64,000 nucleotides of DNA from Clostridium mobile (GCF_018918285.1 NZ_JAHLQF010000003.1:496001-560000); one strand, 5' to 3'. Positions 1-8,916 are shown, counted from the first letter of the stretch. The notes: generated by a model from the sequence alone, not told the origin. A program made the numbers and translations.

Positions 1-110
1 GAGAAGGATATATAAGGATATCCTATGCCTATAGCATGGAAGCCTTAGAAGAGGCATTAGATAGGATTAGTAAATGGATTAAAAGCCTTAAAAGTCCAGG
101 ATTAGGTTGA
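1..110 (+). CDS. C-terminal end of a class I/II PLP-dependent aminotransferase (partial)
   Basis: Reading frame 3 is open from the window edge to a TGA at 108-110 and gives about 35 residues. The tail contains GYIRISYAYSMEALEEALDR, the pattern typical of the C-terminal end of aspartate/aromatic-type aminotransferases (G-x-[VI]-R-[ILF]-S-[YF]-A, then a helix with E-L-x-E-A-x-x-R). The PLP lysine and the rest of the enzyme lie outside the window, so the substrate cannot be told. It converges on dapB, with a hairpin between them. Confidence 0.7.
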   Translation, partial: EGYIRISYAYSMEALEEALDRISKWIKSLKSPGLG

Positions 111-190
111 GAATTGAAAATTGAGAGTAAAAGAAAGGATTCTGCAAATCAGAATCCTAAAATTTTATCCTTAACTCTCAACTTTCAATT
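111..190. repeat. Dispersed AT-rich inverted-repeat element, copy 1
   Basis: The outer ends are imperfect inverted repeats: GAATTGAAAATTGAGAGT on the left, and AACTCTCAACTTTCAATT on the right, which is its near reverse complement. They enclose a central hairpin at 136-158. A second element with the same ends (TTGAAAATTGAGAGTTATGG) lies near 32336, also between two convergent genes. It looks like a small non-coding palindromic repeat family that carries a terminator stem; this reading is an inference from two copies. Confidence 0.55.
136..158. terminator. Bidirectional hairpin between aminotransferase and dapB
   Basis: AGGATTCTG and CAGAATCCT form a perfect 9-bp stem around a five-base loop. 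The flanks are A/T-rich on both sides, so it can serve the plus-strand aminotransferase and the minus-strand dapB. Confidence 0.6.
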
Positions 191-191
191 A

Positions 192-944
192 TTATAAGTT
201 AAGCATATCATCCATATTATATAAACCTGGAGTTTTGTCTTTCATAAACTCACAAGCTTTAAGGGCACCCGCAGCGAAGACTTCTCTTGATAGAGCAGAA
301 TGTTTAATTTCAATGTTTTCTCCAATGCCTGCAAAAATTACATCATGTTCACCGACTATAGTTCCCCCTCTTACTGCGTGAATGCCAATTTCTTTTTCTT
401 CACGCTTGCAGTTGCCTACTCTTCCATAAGAAAATTCTCTTTCACCATCAATTGAATCTTTTATGGTGTTAGCTAATAGAAGAGCAGTACCGCTAGGAGC
501 ATCTACTTTTTGATTATGATGTTTTTCTATTATTTCAATGTCAAAGTCTTTATATAATTTATTGCTTATATTTCTTAATATGGAGTTAACTACATTTACT
601 CCAATTGACATATTAGCAGATCTAAAAATAGGAATAGCTTTTGACTCTTCAGATATTTTACTAAGTTGGTCTTCGCTATAGCCAGTTGTACAAAGTACTA
701 ATGGAGTAGAATTTTTATTGCAATAACCTAAGAGATCATCTAGAGCTTCAGGTCTTGAAAAATCAAGAACCACATCTGCTGCTACATTCACCTCATTTAT
801 ATTTGAGAATATAGGATAAAGGTTGTTGTTATTTAAACTTTTATCCACACCAGCCACGATATCTATATTAGGAAAAGAAAGAGCTGTTTGAGTAATTGCT
901 TTTCCCATTTTTCCGTTACAGCCACATAATATAACTTTTACCAT
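192..944 (-). CDS. dapB: 4-hydroxy-tetrahydrodipicolinate reductase
   Basis: DapB reduces the product of DapA with NAD(P)H, in the cytoplasmic lysine/diaminopimelate pathway that also feeds dipicolinate in spore formers. The 250-residue length is normal. Near the N-terminus is the nucleotide-binding motif [10 protein letters not shown]. The family signature [18 protein letters not shown] carries the catalytic histidines, the substrate-binding lysine and the P-S-G-T-A loop. The C-terminal half contains [13 protein letters not shown], also typical. It lies 13 bases downstream of dapA on the same strand and is preceded by a GGAGG site, so the two are co-transcribed. Confidence 0.96.
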   Translation of the reverse strand: MVKVILCGCNGKMGKAITQTALSFPNIDIVAGVDKSLNNNNLYPIFSNINEVNVAADVVLDFSRPEALDDLLGYCNKNSTPLVLCTTGYSEDQLSKISEESKAIPIFRSANMSIGVNVVNSILRNISNKLYKDFDIEIIEKHHNQKVDAPSGTALLLANTIKDSIDGEREFSYGRVGNCKREEKEIGIHAVRGGTIVGEHDVIFAGIGENIEIKHSALSREVFAAGALKACEFMKDKTPGLYNMDDMLNL

Positions 945-957
945 TGTAAACCTCCAT

Positions 958-1842
958 CTATTTTACTAATTTATGATTTTTTAATTCGTCTTTTAATATA
1001 TTTAGATTATTTTCTTCCATATTGCATAATGGAAGCCTTAAGTCTCCTACATTCATTCCCATAAGATTCATTGCTGTTTTAACTGGTATAGGATTAGTTT
1101 CTATAAATAAAGAATTAGCTAATGATAAGGTGTCTAACTGTATTTTTAATGCTTCATTAACATTGCCATCTAAATATAATTTACACATTTGGTGAACTGC
1201 TTTTGGAATTACATTAGCCAATACAGATATAACTCCAATTCCTCCTAATGAAAGTATTGGGATAATCTGATCATCATTACCGGAATATATATCTATCCTA
1301 TCCTTTAAAAGAGATTTCATTTGGGCAATTTGGCTGATATCTCCACTAGCCTCTTTTATGGCAAGCACATTAGGACATTCATCGCAAATTTTTACTAATG
1401 TTTTAGGAAGTATATTCATTCCAGTTCTAGCAGGTACATTATATATAATAATAGGTGTATTTACTTTACTATCAATATATTTAAAATGCTCTACTAATCC
1501 CTTTTGGGTGGTTTTATTATAATAAGGAGTTATAACTAGTAAACCATCTACACCTATATTTTCTGCCCATTTACTAAATTCTGCAGATTTGATTGTATCA
1601 TTTGATCCGGTTCCAGCTATAACAGGGATTCTTTTATTCACTTTATCCACTGTAAATTTTATAGTTTCTTTTCTTTCCGCTTCTGACATAGTAGAGGCTT
1701 CACCGGTAGTTCCACATACTATTATGGCATCAGTTTCATTTTCTATATGCCACTCTAATAATTCTGCTAGTTTGTCAAAATCCACTCCATTTTCATTAAA
1801 AGGAGTTATAATAGCTACACCTGATCCAACAAAAATACTCAT
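958..1842 (-). CDS. dapA: 4-hydroxy-tetrahydrodipicolinate synthase
   Basis: DapA condenses pyruvate with aspartate semialdehyde, the first committed step to diaminopimelate, lysine and dipicolinate. The protein is 294 residues, the usual length for this TIM-barrel aldolase. Visible motifs are GTTGEAST (the threonines of the catalytic triad), YNVPARTG (the catalytic tyrosine) and LAIKEASGD (the Schiff-base lysine). The ATG follows an AGAGAGG site. In many clostridia the order is asd-dapA-dapB. Here the region just upstream holds only an asd relic, so expression may depend on a new or leftover promoter that I could not identify. Confidence 0.96.
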   Translation of the reverse strand: MSIFVGSGVAIITPFNENGVDFDKLAELLEWHIENETDAIIVCGTTGEASTMSEAERKETIKFTVDKVNKRIPVIAGTGSNDTIKSAEFSKWAENIGVDGLLVITPYYNKTTQKGLVEHFKYIDSKVNTPIIIYNVPARTGMNILPKTLVKICDECPNVLAIKEASGDISQIAQMKSLLKDRIDIYSGNDDQIIPILSLGGIGVISVLANVIPKAVHQMCKLYLDGNVNEALKIQLDTLSLANSLFIETNPIPVKTAMNLMGMNVGDLRLPLCNMEENNLNILKDELKNHKLVK

Positions 1843-1885
1843 AAAAAAACCTCTCTTCTTTTAAATTAATTAATTTTATATAATT

Positions 1886-2312
1886 TTATTCATTTATAAT
1901 ACATTCTGCAATTTCAATTGCATTTAATGAAGCGCTTCTTCGAATATTGTCATTTACAATCTATAAACTTCATCCATAATCAATATTAAAAGCTTACCTA
2001 ATTATTTCCACATATACTTCATCATGGATTGAAATTTGTTTCGTCATAGAATAAAGTAAATTTTGCATATCCATTTTTAAAAATGAAATCTATATGAGGA
2101 ATTAAGTTTCAATATATAATATGGAGATTTTAGTGGTGCATATTCTAAGTTTATACCTTACATCTATGAAAAAGTGCAGAATGCATTTTAAACTTTGTAT
2201 GCTATCTTCGTTCTAATTCTTCAGTGATTATGTTTTTCCTTTAAAAGATAATCATTTTTATAGATATTTAGTAGAAGTAAACAAATATAGAGTATCTACA
2301 TGAAAGCTTCCT
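1886..2312 (-). pseudogene. asd: Decayed aspartate-semialdehyde dehydrogenase relic
   Basis: Six blocks in the right order match the Asd family when the minus strand is read across frames. They are LYLFTST...LSFKGK then TEELE (2222-2312 area), a weak block before 2150, LEYAPLKSPYYI (about 2105-2145), NLIPHIDFIFKNGYAK (about 2058-2107), HDEVYVEIIR (about 1993-2025) and IVNDNIRRSASLNAIEIAE (about 1900-1960). The last two blocks are in one frame but separated by stop codons. The N-terminal nucleotide-binding region and the catalytic-cysteine region are missing, so roughly 430 bases remain of about 1,000. Asd makes the substrate of DapA, and the relic sits directly upstream of dapA, as an ancestral asd-dapA-dapB operon would predict. 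A working Asd must be encoded elsewhere if the pathway is active. Confidence 0.8.
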
Positions 2313-2528
2313 TATTATATTATATAATCTACTTATATAAAATTATATAGCATTTATAAAAAAATAGGTAAGCAGTTCTATGTATAATAAAGAATAAATT
2401 ATGTATACTTATTCAATTTAACACAATAAATATTTCGCGATTTTTAATCTATGAAATATGGCATTTAATATTCTGAATAGTTTGTCAAAGATATTGAAAT
2501 TAAAGTGTGAAAATTTAGAGTCCCTGTA
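2313..2528. other. AT-rich gene-free stretch between the asd relic and the opp promoter
   Basis: I see no open frame, RNA gene or clear hairpin here. It may contain unrecognisable remains of the asd N-terminus. The only motif of note is TTTGTCAAA at 2481-2489. Confidence 0.5.
2481..2489 (+). promoter_or_regulatory. Possible Spo0A box upstream of opp
   Basis: TTTGTCAAA matches the 0A-box consensus TTTGTCRAA exactly. It lies about 41 bases upstream of the -35 element of the opp promoter. A nine-base match in AT-rich DNA can arise by chance, so this is only a candidate. Confidence 0.3.
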
Positions 2529-2529
2529 A

Positions 2530-2558
2530 TTGACAAGGATAATAAACTGTGCTAATAT
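2530..2558 (+). promoter_or_regulatory. Sigma-A promoter of the opp operon
   Basis: TTGACA at 2530-2535 and TAATAT at 2553-2558 are separated by exactly 17 bases. Transcription from here would give an untranslated leader of about 165 bases before oppA, in which I see no known riboswitch. Confidence 0.65.
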
Positions 2559-2728
2559 GATAAAAACCAAATACAGATGTCCTTTATTTTAGTGAATTTA
2601 TAATAAAAAATTAGCTGGAATTAAGAATATTTTTTTTATTTTGTAGTATTATTTTATTAATACATATTTATATTAGTTTATAAATATTAATAAATATTTT
2701 AATTATAGAATTTAAAGGGGGAATTCAA

Positions 2729-4387
2729 GTGAAAAGCAAAAAAACAATTGCTCTTTTAATGACTGCAACTATGCTTTTATCCACTGCTTTAGCTGGCTGT
2801 GGCGGCGGTGGGGACAAGAAGCCTGCTGGAGAAGCAAAAGAGCAAGCAATAACTTTAATTGTGTCTCCAAGTAAGACACTAGACTCATCAAAAGCTACAG
2901 ACCAGATGTCTGGGAATGCTATTAATGCATTTACAGAAGGGCTTACTAGATACAACAATGACAAACCAGAGGCAGCTATGGCAGAAAGCTGGACAACTTC
3001 ACCAGATGGATTAAAATGGACATTTAAATTAAGAGACGCTGAATGGTCTGATGGAAAAAAGGTTACTGCTAATGATTTTGAATACGCATGGAAGAGATTA
3101 TTAGATCCAGCTACAAAATCACAATATGCTACATTCCTATATGTATTAAAGAATGGTAGAGCTTATTATGATGGAAAAGCTAAAGCAGAAGATATTGGGG
3201 TAAAAGCTGTGGATGAAAAGACTTTAGAAGTTGAATTAGAAAATCCAACTCCATACTTCTTAGAATTAACTGCTTTCTCATCATTATATCCATTAAGAGA
3301 GGATATAGTAAAAGCTCAGGGAGATAAATATGGTACAGATATTAGTAAAATGGTATCCAATGGACCATTTACTCTTGAAAACTTTGAAAGAGGATCTAAG
3401 ATACAACTTAAGAAAAATGATAAATATTGGGATAAAGACACAGTTAAATTAGATAAGGTTACATTCCAGGTTGCTGAAGAAATGAATACAAGATACCAAA
3501 TGTTTGCTAATAAACAGATAGATGGAACAGCTATCACAGGAGAACACGTTCAAAAGATGAAAGATGAAGCAGCAGCAGGAAAGTGGAAGGCTATTGAAGG
3601 AGTTGAACCATCATCATTCTATATGGCTTACAATATTGGAAACGGAGAAGTAAATAAATTATTGACAAATGCAAATATAAGATTGGCTTTATCTGTAGCT
3701 CTAGATAGAGAAGCCTTTGTAAATAACGTTTATAAGAGAGGCGTTGTTTCATATGGACTTATTCCTATTGAATTGAGATCAGGAGATAAGGAATTTAGGT
3801 CAATGGTTCCAGAACCAGTGAAAACTTTAAATAAAGATCCTAAAGAATTATTTATTCAAGGATTAAAAGAATTGAATATGGATCCAGATCCATCAAAGCA
3901 CACTATAAGATATTTACCACAAGGAAGTTCTGCTTCTGATAGAGCTTTTGCTGAATTCTTCCAAGCTCAATGGAAAGAAAAAATTGGCGTTAATATAACA
4001 ATTGATTCTGCAGCAGATTTTGGAGACTATGTAACAAAGAAAGAAGCAGGACAATTTGAAATAGCAATGGCTGGATGGGGTGCAGACTATAATGACCCAA
4101 TGAGCTTTATAGAACTATTTGCAAGTGACAATGGAAATAACAATGGAAAGTTCAAGAACGCTGAATATGATGAAATAGTAAGAAAACTTGAAAAAGAAGG
4201 AGACCAAGCTAAGAGAACAGAATTATATAAGAGAGCAGAAGAAATAATTCTTGTAGAAGAAGCTGGTATAGCTCCACTATTCTATAAAGATAGAAGACAT
4301 TTTATTCAAAACTATGTTGAAGGAATACAATATCCATCATTTGGTGGACTATATGAATTAAAATGGACTTCAGTTGAAGGCAAATAA
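2729..4387 (+). CDS. oppA: Oligopeptide ABC transporter substrate-binding lipoprotein
   Basis: This is the extracellular peptide receptor of the transporter encoded by the next four genes. It has 552 residues, normal for SBP family 5. The N-terminus has two lysine-rich turns, a hydrophobic stretch and the lipobox LAGC at about residues 20-23, followed by a Gly-rich linker, so it is a membrane-anchored lipoprotein. The motifs AESWTTSPDGLKWTFKLRD and WSDGKKVTANDFEYAWKR are hallmarks of OppA/DppE proteins. The start is GTG behind AAAGGGGG. A hairpin follows the gene, consistent with higher expression of the receptor than of the permeases. Peptide specificity cannot be read from sequence. Confidence 0.93.
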   Translation: MKSKKTIALLMTATMLLSTALAGCGGGGDKKPAGEAKEQAITLIVSPSKTLDSSKATDQMSGNAINAFTEGLTRYNNDKPEAAMAESWTTSPDGLKWTFKLRDAEWSDGKKVTANDFEYAWKRLLDPATKSQYATFLYVLKNGRAYYDGKAKAEDIGVKAVDEKTLEVELENPTPYFLELTAFSSLYPLREDIVKAQGDKYGTDISKMVSNGPFTLENFERGSKIQLKKNDKYWDKDTVKLDKVTFQVAEEMNTRYQMFANKQIDGTAITGEHVQKMKDEAAAGKWKAIEGVEPSSFYMAYNIGNGEVNKLLTNANIRLALSVALDREAFVNNVYKRGVVSYGLIPIELRSGDKEFRSMVPEPVKTLNKDPKELFIQGLKELNMDPDPSKHTIRYLPQGSSASDRAFAEFFQAQWKEKIGVNITIDSAADFGDYVTKKEAGQFEIAMAGWGADYNDPMSFIELFASDNGNNNGKFKNAEYDEIVRKLEKEGDQAKRTELYKRAEEIILVEEAGIAPLFYKDRRHFIQNYVEGIQYPSFGGLYELKWTSVEGK

Positions 4388-4405
4388 AAATATTATTTAA
4401 AGGTA

Positions 4406-4440
4406 GCTACAACAGGAATTCCCTGTTGTAGCCTTTATAT
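4406..4440 (+). terminator. Hairpin between oppA and oppB
   Basis: GCTACAACAGG pairs perfectly with CCTGTTGTAGC around a five-base loop, followed by a short T-rich run. It probably allows partial readthrough into oppB, or stabilises the oppA transcript. Confidence 0.7.
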
Positions 4441-4517
4441 AATTTATGCTAAAATGTAAAAAACAGATATTTATTTTATATCTTTTTTAATTTGCGAATA
4501 TTTTTAATTACGAAAAT

Positions 4518-4552
4518 AATTATTGCTGATTATTCGGAAATTAGCAATAATT
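4518..4552. promoter_or_regulatory. Inverted repeat upstream of oppB
   Basis: AATTATTGCT at 4518-4527 and AGCAATAATT at 4543-4552 are perfect 10-base inverted arms separated by 15 bases, about 40 bases before the oppB start. It could be an operator or an RNA stem. No T-run follows, so it is not an ordinary terminator. Confidence 0.4.
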
Positions 4553-4592
4553 AATATATATGGTTTATTAACTCAACTTAAGGAGGGAAAAA

Positions 4593-5546
4593 ATGTTCAA
4601 ATATATATGTAAAAGAATAGGATATATGGCATTAACTTTATGGATAGTTGTTACAGCCACATTCTTTTTAATGAATTCAATGCCTGGTGACCCTGTAGCT
4701 GTTCAATATAATAAACTCCCACCAGAAATTAGACAAGTTATAAGAGAACAATATGGATTGGACAAGCCTGTATCTCAAAGGTATGTCTCTTATCTTAAAA
4801 ATTTATCTCAAGGAAATATGGGGGATTCTTTTATAACTCCAGGAATTTCAGCAAATCAATACATTAAGGAAAGATTCCCTAATTCGTTAAGAATAGGTTT
4901 GCAGGCTGTATTCTGTGGGTTAACAATCGGTATTATTTTAGGAATTATAGCTGCTTTTAAAAGAAATACTTTTGTGGATTATACAGTTATCTTTATTGCC
5001 ATATTAGGGGTTTCCATACCTAGCTTTGTTATGGCGGCTTTGCTTCAAAAATATATTGGCGGAAAGGGAGGACTTCCAATAGCCGGCTGGTATAGTCCAG
5101 GAGATTCATTCTTCTCTACTGTAAAATTTACTATATTGCCTACTTTAGCATTGAGTTTTTCAAGTGTAGCTACCTATGCTAGATATATGAAAACCTCTGT
5201 TTTAGATGTAATCAGTCAAGATTATATTATAACTGCCCAAGCTAAAGGTGTGTCTAAAGTTGCTATAGCTTGGAAGCATATAATTAGAAATGCCATTTTA
5301 CCAATAATTACCATACTCGGACCACAGATAGCCGCTGTTATAACAGGTTCCTTCGTTATAGAAAGGATATTTGCAATACCAGGGTTAGGTAATGCTATGA
5401 TAGATTTCATCGCCAATAAGGATTATAACATGATAATGGGATTGACAATTTTCTTCTCATTTTTATATATTGTAGCTTTATTAATAGTGGATATTCTATA
5501 TACATTAATAGACCCAAGAATTAGATTATCAGGTTCTAAAAAATAG
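4593..5546 (+). CDS. oppB: Oligopeptide ABC transporter permease, OppB type
   Basis: One of two membrane subunits forming the peptide channel. It has 317 residues with about six membrane segments, beginning with YMALTLWIVVTATFFLMNSM. The family N-terminal pattern MPGDP follows this segment. The cytoplasmic EAA loop that contacts the ATPases is around AKGVSKVAIAWKHIIRNA. The start is ATG behind AAGGAGGG. It is followed after 10 bases by oppC. Confidence 0.93.
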   Translation: MFKYICKRIGYMALTLWIVVTATFFLMNSMPGDPVAVQYNKLPPEIRQVIREQYGLDKPVSQRYVSYLKNLSQGNMGDSFITPGISANQYIKERFPNSLRIGLQAVFCGLTIGIILGIIAAFKRNTFVDYTVIFIAILGVSIPSFVMAALLQKYIGGKGGLPIAGWYSPGDSFFSTVKFTILPTLALSFSSVATYARYMKTSVLDVISQDYIITAQAKGVSKVAIAWKHIIRNAILPIITILGPQIAAVITGSFVIERIFAIPGLGNAMIDFIANKDYNMIMGLTIFFSFLYIVALLIVDILYTLIDPRIRLSGSKK

Positions 5547-5556
5547 GAGGTATATT

Positions 5557-6528
5557 ATGGCTGAATTAAGTAAAGAAAAGTTTCAGATAATTGGTTGTGT
5601 TGATGGAGACGCAGAAGCCATAGTTAGACCTAACTTAACATATTGGCAAGATGCATGGAGAAGATTAAAACAAAATAAAATTGCTATTTTTTCTCTAATT
5701 TTATTATCAGTGATAAGTATTATGTGTATAATTGGACCATATTTAGGTAAGTTAATAAGTGGTGTGGATTACACAATACAAAACCATGTTGCTGAAGCTA
5801 TAAATGCAAAACCAGGAACTTTAAATATAAATGAAAAAGGAGAACAAATAGGAACGTATATATTTGGAACAGACCACCTAGGAAGAGATATGTTTGGTAG
5901 ACTATGGAAGGGTGGAAGGGCATCTATAATTATAGGATTAGTTGGTACTTTAATTGAGGTGCTGGTAGGAGCCCTATATGGAGGTATCAGTGGATACTTT
6001 GGAGGATTAGTAGATGACATAATGATGAGAATCGTTGAAATACTAAATAGTATACCATATATGATAGTGGTAATACTTATGGCAGTTCTCTTTGAAAAAC
6101 AGGGTATACTTACAATACTCTTAGCCCTTTGTATAACTGGTTGGACGGGAATGGCTCGATTGATAAGAGGACAGGTTATGCAGCTTAAGGAATCAGAGTA
6201 TGTTTTAGCTGCACAAGCTCTAGGAGCAGGTTCAAAGAGAGTAATATATAAACATTTAATACCTAATACAATTGGAATAATAATAGTATATATGACCTTT
6301 GATATACCATCTTTTATATTTGCTGAAGCATTTTTAAGCTTTATAGGCTTAGGTATACAGCCACCAAAGACAAGCTGGGGAGCTATGGCTTCTTTTGGAC
6401 AACAAGTTATGGACTTCTATCCACATGAATTGTTGTTCCCTGCTGTAGCAATAAGTTTAACTATGTTATCATTTAACTTGCTAGGTGATGGATTAAGAGA
6501 CGCATTAGATCCAAAGCTTAGACAGTAG
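5557..6528 (+). CDS. oppC: Oligopeptide ABC transporter permease, OppC type
   Basis: The second channel subunit, 323 residues. It has the cytosolic N-terminal extension of OppC/DppC proteins (TYWQDAWRRLKQNKIAIFSL), an external loop with FGTDHLGRDMFGRLWKGGR that is diagnostic of this subfamily, and the EAA loop AAQALGAGSKRVIYKHLIPN. Membrane segments fill the C-terminal half. An AGGAGG site precedes it, and oppD follows after 18 bases. Confidence 0.94.
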   Translation: MAELSKEKFQIIGCVDGDAEAIVRPNLTYWQDAWRRLKQNKIAIFSLILLSVISIMCIIGPYLGKLISGVDYTIQNHVAEAINAKPGTLNINEKGEQIGTYIFGTDHLGRDMFGRLWKGGRASIIIGLVGTLIEVLVGALYGGISGYFGGLVDDIMMRIVEILNSIPYMIVVILMAVLFEKQGILTILLALCITGWTGMARLIRGQVMQLKESEYVLAAQALGAGSKRVIYKHLIPNTIGIIIVYMTFDIPSFIFAEAFLSFIGLGIQPPKTSWGAMASFGQQVMDFYPHELLFPAVAISLTMLSFNLLGDGLRDALDPKLRQ

Positions 6529-6546
6529 AAAGGAGGATACTTATTT

Positions 6547-7566
6547 ATGGCAAAGTTACTTGAAGTTAAAGACTTAACAGTTTCATTCCACACATATGCA
6601 GGTGAAGTTCAATCAGTAAGAGGAGTATCCTTCGACCTAGAAGAAGGAGAGACTTTAGCTATTGTTGGAGAATCTGGTTGTGGAAAAACCGTAACATCAA
6701 AATCTATTATGAGATTGATAGCTACGCCTCCAGGAGAGATAAAAGAAGGTTCACAGATTCTCTTTGAGGGAAAAGATATATTAAAAATGAATGATAAGGA
6801 ATTAAGAGAAATAAGGGGAGAATCCATCAGTATGATATTCCAAGACCCTATGACTTCTCTTAACCCTACAATGAAAATTGGTAATCAGATTGCGGAGAGT
6901 TTAATAATTCATAGAGGAATGAATAAAAAAGAAGCCTTAGAAGAAGCAGTTAAGATGCTTAAATTAGTTAATATACCTAACGCTGAAAAGAGAGTAAATC
7001 AATACCCACATGAATTTTCAGGTGGTATGAGACAAAGAGCCATGATTGCTATTGCCTTAGCTTGTAACCCAAAGATATTAATTGCAGACGAACCTACTAC
7101 AGCACTAGATGTTACTATACAGGCTCAGATTATGGACCTCATAAGAGAACTTCAAAACAAGCTAGGAACGGCTGTAATGTTAATTACTCATGATTTAGGG
7201 GTAGTGGCTAATGTTGCTTCTAAGATCCAAGTTATGTATGCTGGCAAAGTTATTGAGAAAGGAACAACGGATGAATTGTTTTTTAATGCAAAACATCCAT
7301 ACACATGGGCATTGCTTAAGTCAGTTCCAAGATTAGACACTGGACATAAAGATGAGCTGTACTCAATTAAGGGAACACCTCCAGATCTTTTAAAACCACC
7401 AGTAGGATGCCCTTTTGCATCAAGATGTGATTATTGTATGCAAATTTGTAAAGAAGAAATGCCAGAACTTACAAAACTAAGTGAAACCCACAGCGTACAT
7501 TGTTGGCTTCAGCATCCTTTAGCACCAAAGGTTGAAGCCCCAATCATAGGGGAGGTGCAAAAGTAG
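6547..7566 (+). CDS. oppD: Oligopeptide ABC transporter ATP-binding protein, OppD type
   Basis: ATPase subunit, 339 residues. Visible motifs are Walker A GESGCGKT, the ABC signature FSGGMRQRAMIAIAL, Walker B ILIADEPTTALD and the switch ITHDLGVVA. The C-terminal oligopeptide-transporter extension contains GCPFASRCDYCMQICKEE, the Cys-rich tail found in OppD/DppD. Its stop codon overlaps the GTG start of oppF by one base, which implies translational coupling. Confidence 0.95.
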   Translation: MAKLLEVKDLTVSFHTYAGEVQSVRGVSFDLEEGETLAIVGESGCGKTVTSKSIMRLIATPPGEIKEGSQILFEGKDILKMNDKELREIRGESISMIFQDPMTSLNPTMKIGNQIAESLIIHRGMNKKEALEEAVKMLKLVNIPNAEKRVNQYPHEFSGGMRQRAMIAIALACNPKILIADEPTTALDVTIQAQIMDLIRELQNKLGTAVMLITHDLGVVANVASKIQVMYAGKVIEKGTTDELFFNAKHPYTWALLKSVPRLDTGHKDELYSIKGTPPDLLKPPVGCPFASRCDYCMQICKEEMPELTKLSETHSVHCWLQHPLAPKVEAPIIGEVQK

Positions 7567-8528
7567 TGGAAAATAATGTTTTAGTAGAAGTAAAAAATCT
7601 TAAGAAATATTTTAAAGTAGGGAAAGATGCTACATTAAAAGCTGTAGATAATGTAAGTTTTAATATAAAAAAAGGGGAAACCTTAGGATTGGTAGGGGAG
7701 TCCGGATGTGGTAAGACAACTTGTGGAAGAACAGTATTAGGTCTTTATGGGGCTACAGATGGAGAAGTTCTTTTTGAAGGCATTGACATTCATAAATTAA
7801 AGGGTGCAAAAAAAAGAGAATTTACAAAAAATGCTCAGATCATATTTCAGGATCCATATGCTTCATTGAATCCAAGAATGACTGTTGGAGAAATTATAGC
7901 TGAAGGAATAGATATTCATGGGCTTTATACAGGTGAAAAAAGACAGGAAAGAATTTATCACCTTTTAAACTTAGTTGGACTTAATAAGGAACATGCATCA
8001 AGATTCCCACATGAGTTCTCAGGTGGTCAAAGACAAAGAATTGGTATAGCAAGAGCACTAGCTGTTGAACCTAAGTTCATAGTTTGTGATGAACCTATAT
8101 CAGCTCTGGATGTTTCTATTCAAGCACAGGTTGTAAATTTACTGATAAAACTACAAAGAGAATTAGGACTAACTTATTTATTTATAGCTCATGATTTATC
8201 CATGGTAAAGCATATTTCTGATAGAGTTGGAGTTATGTACTTAGGTACAATGGTTGAATTAGCATCAAGTAAGGCATTATATGAAAAACCATTACATCCA
8301 TATACACAAGCTTTATTATCAGCTATACCTATTCCAGATCCAGATGTGGAGAAGAATAGACAGAGAATAATGCTTGAAGGAGAGGTGCCAAGTCCAATAA
8401 ATCCTAAACCGGGATGCAGATTTGCAGCTAGATGTAAGTATGCAAAACAAGTATGTTCTGAAGTTTCACCGGAATTAAAAGAAGTGGAAAAAGATCACTT
8501 TGTAGCTTGTCATTTATTTAATGAATAA
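7566..8528 (+). CDS. oppF: Oligopeptide ABC transporter ATP-binding protein, OppF type
   Basis: Partner ATPase of OppD, 320 residues. Walker A is GESGCGKTT, the signature is FSGGQRQRIGIARAL, Walker B is FIVCDEPISALD and the switch is IAHDLSMVKH. The C-terminal GCRFAARCKYAKQVCSEV tail is typical of this family. The gene starts with GTG inside the TAGTG overlap with oppD, preceded by GGGGAGGTG in the oppD end. It is the last gene of the operon; a terminator follows after 12 bases. Confidence 0.95.
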   Translation: MENNVLVEVKNLKKYFKVGKDATLKAVDNVSFNIKKGETLGLVGESGCGKTTCGRTVLGLYGATDGEVLFEGIDIHKLKGAKKREFTKNAQIIFQDPYASLNPRMTVGEIIAEGIDIHGLYTGEKRQERIYHLLNLVGLNKEHASRFPHEFSGGQRQRIGIARALAVEPKFIVCDEPISALDVSIQAQVVNLLIKLQRELGLTYLFIAHDLSMVKHISDRVGVMYLGTMVELASSKALYEKPLHPYTQALLSAIPIPDPDVEKNRQRIMLEGEVPSPINPKPGCRFAARCKYAKQVCSEVSPELKEVEKDHFVACHLFNE

Positions 8529-8539
8529 TGTATATTTTA

Positions 8540-8566
8540 GAGTGGGGAATATCCTCACTCTTTTTA
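8540..8566 (+). terminator. Terminator of the opp operon
   Basis: GAGTGGGG and CCTCACTC form an 8-bp stem (one G-U pair) with a five-base loop, followed by TTTTT. Confidence 0.8.
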
Positions 8567-8602
8567 TATGATGAATAAATAATAACATTCCTGTAAAAAA
8601 TA

Positions 8603-8614
8603 CTCCTTAAGGAG
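8603..8614 (+). promoter_or_regulatory. Palindromic ribosome-binding region of the SASP gene
   Basis: CTCCTTAAGGAG is a perfect 12-base palindrome that includes the Shine-Dalgarno sequence of the next gene. Its upstream half could mask the ribosome site, although the tiny loop makes a strong intramolecular hairpin unlikely. Confidence 0.35.
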
Positions 8615-8622
8615 GGATTTTT

Positions 8623-8877
8623 ATGGGAAAGACACCGCTCAAAAAAGTAATTAAAGAAAAGTTGAAGGCTAATAAAGAACTGACTGAAATGGAGAAGTTA
8701 AGAGAAAAAATAAAGTATGAGATAGCAGAAGAATTGGGACTAAGGGAGAAGGTAGACGAATTGGGGTGGAGCTCCTTAACCTCTGAAGAGACAGGAAGAA
8801 TTGGTGGATTGATGACAAAAAGAAAAAAACAATTGAATATACCTAAAAATGTTGACTTAATGAAGGATAATATATAA
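8623..8877 (+). CDS. Small acid-soluble spore protein, alpha/beta type (minor, clostridial)
   Basis: The 84-residue protein has the two conserved SASP helices. The first is LREKIKYEIAEELGLREKV, with the E-I-A germination-protease region. The second is SLTSEETGRIGGLMTKR, the DNA-binding G-R-I-G-G-x-x-T-K segment. Such proteins coat forespore DNA and protect it from UV and heat. The length (normally 60-75 residues) is stretched by a Lys-rich N-terminus. It has its own AAGGAGGG site and lies behind the opp terminator, so it should have its own, probably forespore-specific, promoter, which I could not define with confidence. Confidence 0.85.
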   Translation: MGKTPLKKVIKEKLKANKELTEMEKLREKIKYEIAEELGLREKVDELGWSSLTSEETGRIGGLMTKRKKQLNIPKNVDLMKDNI

Positions 8878-8916
8878 TAATTAATTTGTATTATAATTTA
8901 TAAAGGAGAAACATTT

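Noticed and set aside
1589-1864. Plus-strand frame over the dapA start
   Set aside because: Antisense shadow of dapA, which is certain from its catalytic motifs.
2340-2480. Possible minus-strand promoter for the asd-dapA-dapB transcript
   Set aside because: Several TATA-like blocks exist, but none has a correctly spaced -35 element, so I do not call one.
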